In this document: piece after piece, positions 1 through 8,860 of the stretch | Position numbering within the stretch: position 1 is the first letter of the stretch | Layout: the number at the start of each line of letters is the position of its first letter | DNA from: Albugo candida | Taxonomy: Eukaryota > Oomycota > Peronosporomycetes > Albuginales > Albuginaceae | DNA length: 18,652 bases | NCBI GenBank assembly: GCA_905220665.1 | Contig: CAJNAR010000122.1 | Location: forward strand, 1-18,652 | Direction: 5' to 3' | Notes under the pieces: generated by a model | What the model was told of the DNA's origin: nothing | What the model saw: only the letters and a program-made list of their open reading frames with translations | Database searches by the model: none | Made by a program: the position numbers and the translations under genes

Positions 1-79
1 AAAAATCAGTTGTCATGAAATGGAGTCTCATGCTCGCAAGTTTATGAAATTGTCAATCTCAAGTACTTTCTAACTAATA
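1..79 (+). repeat. Unit 0, 3' tail of a core-only (C) unit
   Basis: The window opens inside a core, at the A-run before TCAGTTGTCATGAAATGG. It passes straight from CTTTCTAACTAAT into the next unit's ATCGAC with no spacer, so the cut-off unit was a C unit. Confidence 0.9.
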
Positions 80-135
80 ATCGACATCTATTTTCTTCTT
101 GTACTCGCACTGATTGACACAATGCGATGCCTTTC

Positions 136-144
136 TATATATAA
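136..144. promoter_or_regulatory. TATA box of unit 1; one per unit across the array
   Basis: CTATATATAAG lies 56 bp into the unit and is near-palindromic, so it reads as a TATA box on either strand. Equivalent boxes begin at 958, 1442, 2264, 3081, 4214, 5345, 6165, 6653, 7786, 8917, 9401, 10530, 11661, 12793, 13613, 14093, 15201, 17452 and 18259. Only unit 19 lacks it (ATATTGGGG at about 16313-16321). On the minus strand a CCAAT element (174-178 here) lies about 35 bp upstream, and TCAGT, an initiator-like motif, starts about 30 bp downstream at 113-109. On the plus strand TCATGC at 164-169 is a weaker start candidate. Transcription is inferred only. Confidence 0.5.
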
Positions 145-461
145 GTCCGGTGTGAGCTCTCCATCATGCTGATATTGGTTCCTGTAGGCTTGATGGTTCA
201 AGGATGAATAACCGTTCAGGTTGCTACTAAACTTATATTAAAGTGTGTTTGAGAAATCTGGTTTTTGAGCTCCTGAAAAACATAGGAATTTGAGAAATCA
301 ATGTTTTAGAGATCAGTTTCAAGGCGAAATCTATCTGGATATTCTTATAAGAAAGTCGCACATAGTTGCTTCTATGCAGATTGTTCTGAATGTTTCTCCT
401 GTCCAACACTGCACAACTCACTATAACCATGTATCACGAATGGCTTCATGCACGTTATCAC

Positions 462-475
462 AAGGCTGATGCCTT
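462..475. other. Small hairpin AAGGC-TGAT-GCCTT between TTATCACA repeats
   Basis: A 5-bp perfect stem with a 4-nt loop, overlapped at each side by the direct repeat TTATCACA (455-462 and 474-481). It recurs in every core. It is too short and lacks the T-run needed for a terminator call. Confidence 0.5.
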
Positions 476-901
476 ATCACACAACAGAAAAAATCAGTTG
501 TCATGAAATGGAGTCTCATGCTCGCAAGTTTATGAAATTGTCAATCTCAAGTACTTTCTAACTAATGTAGATGCTGGCACCAGTCCATTTATTTAATCAG
601 GCAAAAAGGATCGAGTAAGTTACCACGGATACAAATGTCTAGACCCTTGTGAGATATCTATCATCTTGGCACGTTCATAAAGTGCAGCCACATGAATTTA
701 TTGCAGTATCACACGACATTTCTGTAACCCGTTCTCTGTCCTCCAGGACTCTCTGCTTCTCGACATTACTTGCTCATTATCGTATGATGTTTTGCAAAAC
801 AACCTGATATGAGTTTTTTCTGTATGTTCAATTCATGAAGAAAGCGAAATATGCTTCAGGGGAATATTAGACAACTGCTAAAGCAGGTAGCTTGCATGAT
901 T

Positions 902-1385
902 ATCGACATCTATTTTCTTCTTGTACTCGCACTCATTGACACAATGCGATGCCTTTCTATATATAAGTCCGGTGTGAGCTCTCCATCATGCTGATATTGG
1001 TTCCTGTAGGCTTGATGGTTCAAGGATGAATAACCGTTCAGGTTGTTACTAAACTTATATTAAAGTGTGTTTGAGAAATCTGGTTTTTGAGCTCCTGAAA
1101 AACATAGGAATTTGAGAAATCAATGTTTTAGAGATCAGTTTCAAGGAAAAATCTATCTGGAAATTCTTAAAAGAAAGTCGCACATAGTTGCTTCTATGCA
1201 GATTGTTCTGAATGTTTCTCCTGTCCAACACTGCACAACTCACTATAACCATGTATCACGAATGGCTTCATGCACGTTATCACAAGGCTGATGCCTTATC
1301 ACACAACAGAAAAAATCAGTTGTCATGAAATGGAGTCTCATGCTCGCAAGTTTATGAAATTGTCAATCTCAAGTACTTTCTGATT
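902..1385 (+). repeat. Unit 2, core-only (C), 484 bp
   Basis: Carries the A-rich core variant GGAAAAATCTATCTGGAAAT. Its exit junction, TTTCTGATTATCGAC, is unlike that of the other C units (TTTCTAACTAATAATCGAC): it joins TTTCT directly to the spacer's last bases GATTATCG. It therefore looks like an independent loss of the spacer. Confidence 0.93.
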
Positions 1386-2207
1386 ATCGACATCTATTTT
1401 CTTCTTGTACTCGCACTGATTGACACAATGCGATGCCTTTCTATATATAAGTCCGGTGTGAGCTCTCCATCATGCTGATATTGGTTCCTGTAGGCTTGAT
1501 GGTTCAAGGATGAATAACCGTTCAGGTTGTTACTAAACTTATATTAAAGTGTGTTTGAGAAATCTGGTTTTTGAGCTCCTGAAAAACATAGGAATTTGAG
1601 AAATCAATGTTTTAGAGATCAGTTTCAAGGCGAAATCTATCTTGGTATTCTTATAAGAAAGTCGCACATAGTTGCTTCTATGCAGATTGTTCTGAATGTT
1701 TCCCCTGTCCAACACTGCACAACTCACTATAACCATGTATCACGAATGGCTTCATGCACGTTATCACAAGGCTGATGCCTTATCACACAACAGAAAAAAT
1801 CAGTTGTCATGAAATGGAGTCTCATGCTCGCAAGTTTATGAAATTGTCAATCTCAAGTACTTTCTAACTAATGTAGATGCTAGCACCAGTCCATTTATTC
1901 AATCAGGCAAAAAGGATCGGATAAGTTACCACGGATACAAATGTCTAGACCCTTGTGAGATATCTATCACTTTGGCACGTTCATAAAGTGCAGCCACATG
2001 AATTTATTGCAGTATCACACGACATTTCTGTAACCCGTTCTCTGTCCTCCAGGACTCTCTGCTTCTCGACATTACTTCCTCATTATCGTATAATGTTTCG
2101 CAAAACAACCTGATGTGAGTTTTTTCTGTATGTCCAATTCATGAAGAAAGCGAAATATGCTACAGGGGAATATGAGACAACTGCTAAAGCAGGTAGCTTG
2201 CATGATT
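1386..2207 (+). repeat. Unit 3, medium (M, subtype 2), 822 bp
   Basis: The spacer differs from other M units: CACTTTGG, ATTACTTCCTC, GTATAATGTTTCGC, GCTACAGGGG and TATGAGAC. Private core change: ATCTTGGTATTC for ATCTGGATATTC. Confidence 0.93.
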
Positions 2208-3024
2208 ATCGACATCTATTTTTTTCTTGTAATCGCACTCATTGACACAATGCGATGCCTTTCTATATATAAGTCCGGTGTGAGCTCTCCATCATGCTGA
2301 TATTGGTTCCTGTAGGCTTGATGGTTCAAGGATGAATAACCGTTCAGGTTGTTACTAAACTTATATTAAAGTGTGTTTGAGAAATCTGGTTTTTGAGCTC
2401 CTGAAAAACATAGGAATTTGAAAAATCAATGTTTGAGAGATCAGTTTCAAGGCGAAATCTATCTGGATATTCTTATAAGAAAGTCGCACATAGTTGCTTC
2501 TATGCAGATTGTTCTGAATGTTTCTCCTGTCCAACACTGCACAACTCACTATAACAATGTATCACGAATGGCTTCATGCACGTTATCACAAGGCTGATGC
2601 CTTATCACACAACAGAAAAAATCAGTTGTCATGAAATGGAGTCTCATGCTCGCAAGTTTATGAAATTATCAATCTCAAGTACTTTCTCAAAAATGTAGAT
2701 GCTAGCACCAGTCCATTTATTCAATCAGGCAAAAAGGATCGGATAAGTTACCACGGATACATATGTATAGACCCTTGTGAGATATCTATCACTTTGGCAC
2801 GTTCATAAAGTGCAGCCACATGAATTTATTGCAGTATCACACGACATTTCTGTAACCCGTTCTCTATCCTCGAGACTCTGCTTCTCGACATTTTGCTCAT
2901 TATCGTATGATGTTTCGCAAAACAACCTGATATGAGTTTTGTCTGTATGTCCAATTCATGAAGAAAGCGAAATATGCTACAGGGGAATATTAGGTAACTG
3001 CTAAAGCAGGTAGCTTGCATGATC
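2208..3024 (+). repeat. Unit 4, medium (M, subtype 2), 817 bp
   Basis: Shares GTTTCGC and GCTACAGGGG with unit 3. Private changes include TTTGAGAGATC, TTTCTCAAAAATG at the core end, and small deletions at CTCGAGACTCTGC and CATTTTGCTC. These deletions open a chance 68-codon minus-strand frame at 2826-3032. Confidence 0.93.
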
Positions 3025-3656
3025 ATCGACATCTATTTTCTTCTTGTACTCCCACTGATTGACACAATGCGATGCCTTTCTATATATAAGTCCGGTGTGA
3101 GCTCTCCATCATGCTGATATTGGTTCCTGTAGGCTTGATGGTTCAAGGATGAATAACCGTTCAGGTTGTTACTAAACTTATATTAAAGTGTGTTTGAGAA
3201 ATCTGGTTTTTGAGCTCCTGAAAAACATAGGAATTTGAGAAATCAATGTTTTAGAGATCAGTTTCAAGGCGAAATCTATCTGGATATTCTTATACGAAAG
3301 TCGCACATAGTTGCTTCTATGCAGATTGTTCTGAATGTTTCCCCTGTCCAACACTGCACAACTCACCATGACATTGTACCAGGAATGGCTTCATGCACGT
3401 TATCACAAGGCTGATGCCTTATCACACAACAGAAAAAATCAGTTGTCATGAAATGGAGTCTCATGCTCGCAAGTTTATGAAATTGTCAATCTCAAGTACT
3501 TTCTAACTAATGCAAATGCTGGCACCAGTCCATTTATTCAATCAGGAAAAGTGATCGAGTAAGTTACCACGGATACAAATGTCTAGACCCTTGTGAGATA
3601 TCTATCACTTTGGCACGTTCATAAAGTACAGCCACATGAATTGATTGCAGTATCAC

Positions 3657-3968
3657 TCCAACATGCTGGCGTATAATATCAGAGAAGCCCGTTCTTTTCT
3701 CATAGTGAAGCTCGCAACAAACTGCTCCAAGATCCCTTTCTTAACATGATCGCGTACAAAAAATGATAGCGAATATCGGTGTGTTGCGTACGAATCTGAT
3801 GTCCTTCGTTGTTTGTAATTGCGATTGCAAAAGAATGTATACTTCACGCCATCATTGACAACGATCACGTCTTTTCAGTTTTGAGTGGGACTTTGACACA
3901 AAATTAAATCTTTAAATCGCTGCGTAATCACTCAGGTGTCCAAAATGCCAGGAGGCAACATGTATCAC
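3657..3968 (-). pseudogene. 312-bp module of unit 5 with decayed copia-type RNase H remnant (reference copy)
   Basis: Seen: medium units read GCAGTATCACACGACA, while long units hold extra DNA between two GTATCAC copies (3650-3656 and 3962-3968). On the minus strand one frame encodes TQHTDIRYHF (3760-3789), preceded by FAIAITNNEGHQ. A second frame continues directly with FVRDHVKKG (3734-3760), and a third gives ELHY (3702-3713) and ends HVGV (3654-3665). Known: copia-type (Pseudoviridae) RNase H ends in a conserved block of this kind, a histidine-aspartate-arginine-tyrosine stretch followed by a short charged helix. Inferred: a frameshifted, non-functional relic, shortened after ELHY because the usual block before the terminus is missing. 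A minus-strand frame also gives WHFGHLSD (3927-3950), weakly like the GAG-pre-integrase domain. The 71-codon frame at 3653-3868 spans the remnant but is not a gene. The family call needs a profile search. Confidence 0.55.
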
Positions 3969-3993
3969 ACGACATTTCTGTAACCCGTTCTCT

Positions 3994-4005
3994 GTCCTCG
4001 AGGAC
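3994..4005. other. 12-bp perfect palindrome GTCCTCGAGGAC in the spacer
   Basis: A self-complementary dodecamer in the distal spacer of long units. In medium units 1, 3, 7 and 15 one base differs (GTCCTCCAGGAC), breaking symmetry; unit 4 has a deletion. Unit 20 has CCTCGAGGA but ATCC in front. Confidence 0.6.
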
Positions 4006-4044
4006 TCTCTGCTTCTCGACATTATTTTCTTATTATCGTATGAT

Positions 4045-4056
4045 GTTTTGCAAAAC
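4045..4056. other. 12-bp perfect palindrome GTTTTGCAAAAC in the spacer
   Basis: Lies about 40 bp past the previous palindrome. Present in all spacers except those of units 3 and 4, where GTTTCGCAAAAC breaks one pair. Function unknown. Confidence 0.6.
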
Positions 4057-4157
4057 AACCTGATGTGAGTTTTTTCTGTATGTTCAATTCATGAAGAAAG
4101 CGAAATATGCTTCAGGGGAATATTAGACAACTGCTAAAGCAGGTAGCTTGCATGAGC

Positions 4158-5289
4158 ATCGACATCTATTTTCTTCTTGTACTCGCACTCATTGACACAA
4201 TGCGATGCCTTTCTATATATAAGTCCGGTGTGAGCTCTCCATCATGCTGATATTGGTTCCTGTAGGCTTGATGGTTCAAGGATGAATAACCGTTCAGGTT
4301 GTTACTAAACTTATATTAAAGTGTGTTTGAGAAATCTGGTTTTTGAGCTCTGAAAAACATAGGAATTTGAGAAATCAATGTTTTAGAGATCAGTTTCAAG
4401 GCGAAATCTATCTGGATATTCTTATAAGAAAGTCGCACATAGTTGCTTCTATGCAGATTGTTCTGAATGTTTCCCCTGTCCAACACTGCACAACTCACCA
4501 TGACATTGTACCAGGAATGGCTTCATGCACGTTATCACAAGGCTGATGCCTTATCACACAACAGAAAAAATCAGTTGTCATGAAATGGAGTCTCATGCTC
4601 GCAAGTTTATGAAATTGTCAATCTCAAGTACTTTCTAACTAATGCAAATGCTGGCACCAGTCCATTTATTCAATCAGGAAAAGTGATCGAGTAAGTTACC
4701 ACGGATACAAATGTCTAGACCCTTGTGAGATATCTATCACTTTGGCACGTTCATAAAGTACAGCCACATGAATTTATTGCAGTATCACTCCAACATGCTG
4801 GCGTATAATATCAGAGAAGCCCGTTCTTTTCTCATAGTGAAGCTCGCAACAAACTGCTCCAAGATCCCTTTCTTAACATGATCGCGTACAAAAAATGATA
4901 GCGAATATCGGTGTGTTGCGTACGAATCTGATGTCCTTCGTTGTTTGTAATTGCGATTGCAAAAGAATGTATACTTCACGCCATCATTGACAACGATCAC
5001 GTCTTTTCAGTTTTGAGTGGGACTTTGACACAAAATTAAATCTTTAAATCGCTGCGTAATCACTCAGGTGTCCAAAATGCCAGGAGGCAACATGTATCAC
5101 ACGACATTTCTGTAACCCGTTCTCTGTCCTCGAGGACTCTCTGCTTCTCGACATTATTTTCTTATTATCGTATGATGTTTTGCAAAACAACCTGATATGA
5201 GTTTTTTCTGTATGTCCAATTCATGAAGAAATCGAAATATTCTTCAGGGGATTATTAGACAACTGCTAAAGCAGGTAGCTTGCATGATT
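4158..5289 (+). repeat. Unit 6, long (L, block-terminal), 1132 bp
   Basis: The first unit with the 1-bp shorter GAGCTCTG core. The distal spacer has the linked changes GTCCAATTC, AAATCGAAATATTCTTC and GGGGATTATTAG, shared only with units 14 and 19. Confidence 0.93.
4789..5100 (-). pseudogene. 312-bp module of unit 6, decayed RNase H remnant
   Basis: Same frame breaks as the unit 5 copy, with no additional indel seen. GTATCAC flanks at 4782-4788 and 5094-5100. The flanking spacer reads GAATTTATTGCAG, which keeps a minus-strand AATAAA next to the remnant's end. Confidence 0.55.
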
Positions 5290-6108
5290 ATCGACATCTA
5301 TTTTTTCTTGTACTCGCACTCATTGACACAATGCGATGCCTTTCTATATATAAGTCCGGTGTGAGCTCTCCATCATGCTGATATTGGTTCCTGTAGGCTT
5401 GATGGTTCAAGGATGAATAACCGTTCAGGTTGTTACTAAACTTATATTAAAGTGTGTTTGAGAAATCTGGTTTTTGAGCTCTGAAAAACATAGGAATTTG
5501 AGAAATCAATGTTTTAGAGATCAGTTTCAAGGCGAAATCTATCTGGATATTCTTATAAGAAAGTCGCACATAGTTGCTTCTATGCAGATTGTTCTGAATG
5601 TTTCCCCTGTCCAACACTGCACAACTCACTATAACAATGTACCAGGAATGGCTTCATGCACGTTATCACAAGGCTGATGCCTTATCACACAACAGAAAAA
5701 ATCAGTTGTCATGAAATGGAGTCTCATGCTCGCAAGTTTATAAAATTGTCAATCTCAAGTACTTTCTAACTAATGTAGATGCTAGCACCAGTCCATTTAT
5801 TCAATCAGGAAAAGTGATCGAGTAAGTTACCACGGATACAAATGTCTAGACCCTTGTGAGATATCTATCATCTTGGCACGTTCATAAAGTGCAGCCACAT
5901 GAATTTATTGCAGTATCACACGACATTTCTGTAACCCGTTCTCTGTCCTCCAGGACTCTCTGCTTCTCGACATTACTTGCTCATTATCGTATGATGTTTT
6001 GCAAAACAACCTGATATGAGTTTTTTCTGTATGTTCAATTCATGAAGAAAGCGAAATATGCTTCAGGGGAATATTAGACAACTGCTAAAGCAGGTAGCTT
6101 GCATGATT
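5290..6108 (+). repeat. Unit 7, medium (M, subtype 1), 819 bp
   Basis: Core has CTATAACAATGTACCAGG and TTTATAAAATTG; spacer has GTAGATGCTAGC, AGGAAAAGTGATC and ATCTTGGC. All of these are shared with units 15 and 20, the opening units of the later blocks. Confidence 0.93.
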
Positions 6109-6596
6109 ATCGACATCTATTTTTTTCTTGTACTCGCACTCATTGACACAATGCGATGCCTTTCTATATATAAGTCCGGTGTGAGCTCTCCATCATGCTG
6201 ATATTGGTTCCTGTAGGCTTGATGGTTCAAGGATGAATAACCGTTCAGGTTGTTACTAAACTTATATTAAAGTGTGTTTGAGAAATCTGGTTTTTGAGCT
6301 CCTGAAAAACATAGGAATTTGAGAAATCAATGTTTTAGAGATCAGTTTCAAGGAAAAATCTATCTGGAAATTCTTAAAAGAAAGTCGCACATAGTTGCTT
6401 CTATGCAGATTGTTCTGAATGTTTCTCCTGTCCAACACTGCACAACTCACTATAACAATGTATCACGAATGGCTTCATGCACGTTATCACAAGGCTGATG
6501 CCTTATCACACAACAGAAAAAATCAGTTGTCATGAAATGGAGTCTCATGCTCGCAAGTTTATGAAATTGTCAATCTCAAGTACTTTCTAACTAATA
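6109..6596 (+). repeat. Unit 8, core-only (C), 488 bp
   Basis: A-rich core variant and GAGCTCCTG form. Exits through TTTCTAACTAATAATCGAC, the junction also seen at the end of units 0, 11 and 16. Confidence 0.93.
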
Positions 6597-7729
6597 ATCG
6601 ACATCTATTTTCTTCTTGTACTCGCACTGATTGACACAATGCGATGCCTTTCTATATATAAGTCCGGTGTGAGCTCTCCATCATGCTGATATTGGTTCCT
6701 GTAGGCTTGATGGTTCAAGGATGAATAACCGTTCAGGTTGTTACTAAACTTATATTAAAGTGTGTTTGAGAAATCTGGTTTTTGAGCTCCTGAAAAACAT
6801 AGGAATTTGAGAAATCAATGTTTTAGAGATCAGTTTCAAGGCGAAATCTATCTGGATATTCTTATAAGAAAGTCGCACATAGTTGCTTCTATGCAGATTG
6901 TTCTGAATGTTTCCCCTGTCCAACACTGCACAACTCACCATGACATTGTACCAGGAATGGCTTCATGCACGTTATCACAAGGCTGATGCCTTATCACACA
7001 ACAGAAAAAATCAGTTGTCATGAAATGGAGTCTCATGCTCGCAAGTTTATGAAATTGTCAATCTCAAGTACTTTCTAACTAATGCAAATGCTGGCACCAG
7101 TCCATTTATTCAATCAGGAAAAGTGATCGAGTAAGTTACCACGGATACAAATGTCTAGACCCTTGTGAGATATCTATCACTTTGGCACGTTCATAAAGTA
7201 CAGCCACATGAATTGATTGCAGTATCACTCCAACATGCTGGCGTATAATATCAGAGAAGCCCGTTCTTTTCTCATAGTGAAGCTCGCAACAAACTGCTCC
7301 AAGATCCCTTTCTTAACATGATCGCGTACAAAAAATGATAGCGAATATCGGTGTGTTGCGTACGAATCTGATTTCCTTCGTTGTTTGTAATTGCGATTGC
7401 AAAAGAATGTATACTTCACGCCATCATTGACAACGATCACGTCTTTTCAGTTTTGAGTGGGACTTTGACACAAAATTAAATCTTTAAATCGCTGCGTAAT
7501 CACTCAGGTGTCCAAAATGCCAGGAGGCAACATGTATCACACGACATTTCTGTAACCCGTTCTCTGTCCTCGAGGACTCTCTGCTTCTCGACATTATTTT
7601 CTTATTATCGTATGATGTTTTGCAAAACAACCTGATGTGAGTTTTTTCTGTATGTTCAATTCATGAAGAAAGCGAAATATGCTTCAGGGGAATATTAGAC
7701 AACTGCTAAAGCAGGTAGCTTGCATGAGC
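6597..7729 (+). repeat. Unit 9, long (L1), 1133 bp
   Basis: Follows a C junction and reads CACTGATTGACAC, as do units 1, 3, 5, 12 and 17. The module (7229-7540) has GATTTCC for GATGTCC, shared with units 12 and 17 only. GAGCTCCTG core form. Confidence 0.93.
7229..7540 (-). pseudogene. 312-bp module of unit 9, decayed RNase H remnant
   Basis: Same frame breaks as in unit 5. One marker substitution (GATTTCC) is shared with units 12 and 17. The flanking AATAAA is lost (GAATTGATTGCAG). Confidence 0.55.
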
Positions 7730-8860
7730 ATCGACATCTATTTTCTTCTTGTACTCGCACTCATTGACACAATGCGATGCCTTTCTATATATAAGTCCGG
7801 TGTGAGCTCTCCATCATGCTGATATTGGTTCCTGTAGGCTTGATGGTTCAAGGATGAATAACCGTTCAGGTTGTTACTAAACTTATATTAAAGTGTGTTT
7901 GAGAAATCTGGTTTTTGAGCTCTGAAAAACATAGGAATTTGAGAAATCAATGTTTTAGAGATCAGTTTCAAGGCGAAATCTATCTGGATATTCTTATAAG
8001 AAAGTCGCACATAGTTGCTTCTATGCAGATTGTTCTGAATGTTTCCCCTGTCCAACACTGCACAACTCACCATGACATTGTACCAGGAATGGCTTCATGC
8101 ACGTTATCACAAGGCTGATGCCTTATCACACAACAGAAAAATCAGTTGTCATGAAATGGAGTCTCATGCTCGCAAGTTTATGAAATTGTCAATCTCAAGT
8201 ACTTTCTAACTAATGCAAATGCTGGCACCAGTCCATTTATTCAATCAGGAAAAGTGATCGAGTAAGTTACCACGGATACAAATGTCTAGACCCTTGTGAG
8301 ATATCTATCACTTTGGCACGTTCATAAAGTACAGCCACATGAATTTATTGCAGTATCACTCCAACATGCTGGCGTATAATATCAGAGAAGCCCGTTCTTT
8401 TCTCATAGTGAAGCTCGCAACAAACTGCTCCAAGATCCCTTTCTTAACATGATCGCGTACAAAAAATGATAGCGAATATCGGTGTGTTGCGTACGAATCT
8501 GATGTCCTTCGTTGTTTGTAATTGCGATTGCAAAAGAATGTATACTTCACGCCATCATTGACAACGATCACGTCTTTTCAGTTTTGAGTGGGACTTTGAC
8601 ACAAAATTAAATCTTTAAATCGCTGCGTAATCACTCAGGTGTCCAAAATGCCAGGAGGCAACATGTATCACACGACATTTCTGTAACCCGTTCTCTGTCC
8701 TCGAGGACTCTCTGCTTCTCGACATTATTTTCTTATTATCGTATGATGTTTTGCAAAACAACCTGATGTGAGTTTTTTCTGTATGTTCAATTCATGAAGA
8801 AAGCGAAATATGCTTCAGGGGAATATTAGACAACTGCTAAAGCAGGTAGCTTGCATGAGC
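7730..8860 (+). repeat. Unit 10, long (L), 1131 bp
   Basis: A typical long unit with the GAGCTCTG core, nearly identical to unit 14 in the core and to units 6 and 13 in the module. Private change: one A fewer in ACAGAAAAATCAG. Confidence 0.93.
8360..8671 (-). pseudogene. 312-bp module of unit 10, decayed RNase H remnant
   Basis: Indistinguishable by eye from the unit 6 module. GTATCAC flanks at 8353-8359 and 8665-8671. Confidence 0.55.

Larger units (their letters stand above)
80..901 (+). repeat. Unit 1, medium (M), 822 bp
   Basis: Core to about 566, then a spacer without the 312-bp module. The distal spacer (ATCTTGGC, CCTCCAGG, ATTACTTGCTC) matches units 7 and 15, while the spacer start (GATGCTGGCACC, CAGGCAAAAAGG) differs. 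Private change: GGTTGCTACT for GGTTGTTACT. Confidence 0.93.
3025..4157 (+). repeat. Unit 5, long (L), 1133 bp
   Basis: The first long unit, with the module at 3657-3968. It retains the GAGCTCCTG core form typical of the left part of the array and has GAATTGATTGCAG before the module. Private change: TTATACGAAAG. Confidence 0.93.
80..5289 (+). repeat. Higher-order block 1 (M C M M L L), irregular
   Basis: Six units form the left block. It ends, like blocks 2 and 3, with a long unit whose distal spacer carries the linked variant AAATCGAAATATTCTTC (unit 6). Its second unit is a core-only copy with the A-rich core variant, as in blocks 2 and 3. Units 3 and 4 are a spacer subtype (GTTTCGCAAAAC, GCTACAGGGG) found nowhere else in the window, so this block is the most diverged and its register is the least certain. 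Confidence 0.55.
6109..8860 (+). repeat. C-L-L trimer, first copy of nested duplication (2752 bp)
   Basis: Units 8, 9 and 10. The next three units repeat the same size order at nearly the same length (2744 bp). Units 9 and 12, at matching positions, both follow the TAACTAATAATCGAC junction, both read CACTGATTGACAC, and both have GATTTCC in the module. The core of unit 8 (A-rich) differs from that of unit 11, so the duplication has since been modified by exchange, or its breakpoint lies inside the core. Confidence 0.65.

Noticed and set aside
114..144. Bacterial sigma-70-like promoter, TTGACA with a 16-bp spacer to TATATA
   Set aside because: No coding sequence follows in any unit and the context is a eukaryote-type satellite. 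TTGACA is lost in unit 19 without other consequence visible.
233..430. Minus-strand ORF of 65 codons (MVIVSCAVLDR...) and its many relatives in other cores as a conserved protein gene
   Set aside because: Its recurrence only reflects the repeat. Copies differ by 1-bp indels that change the C-terminus (RSSKTRF versus RAQKPDF), units 12, 13 and 16 disrupt it, and I recognise no domain.
2826..3032. 68-codon minus-strand ORF in unit 4
   Set aside because: It is opened only by small deletions private to this unit and has no counterpart elsewhere in the array.
3653..3868. The 71-codon minus-strand ORF of the module as an intact small protein
   Set aside because: It mixes reading frames of an older coding sequence: the RNase H-like motif TQHTDIRYHF lies in another frame. 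It is better described as a pseudogene remnant.
3657..3968. The 312-bp module as a MITE or other terminal-inverted-repeat element
   Set aside because: The ends are not inverted repeats beyond CTGGC / GCCAG, and the interior shows retrotransposon-like coding motifs.
3950..3985. AGGAGG followed by ATG, resembling a Shine-Dalgarno start
   Set aside because: The frame is only seven codons long before TAA, so it is a chance match.
4343..4546. Plus-strand ORF of 67 codons in the core
   Set aside because: It begins at a TTG, exists only in units with the 1-bp shorter GAGCTCTG (or with a compensating extra A in unit 16), overlaps the minus-strand frame, and resembles no family known to me.
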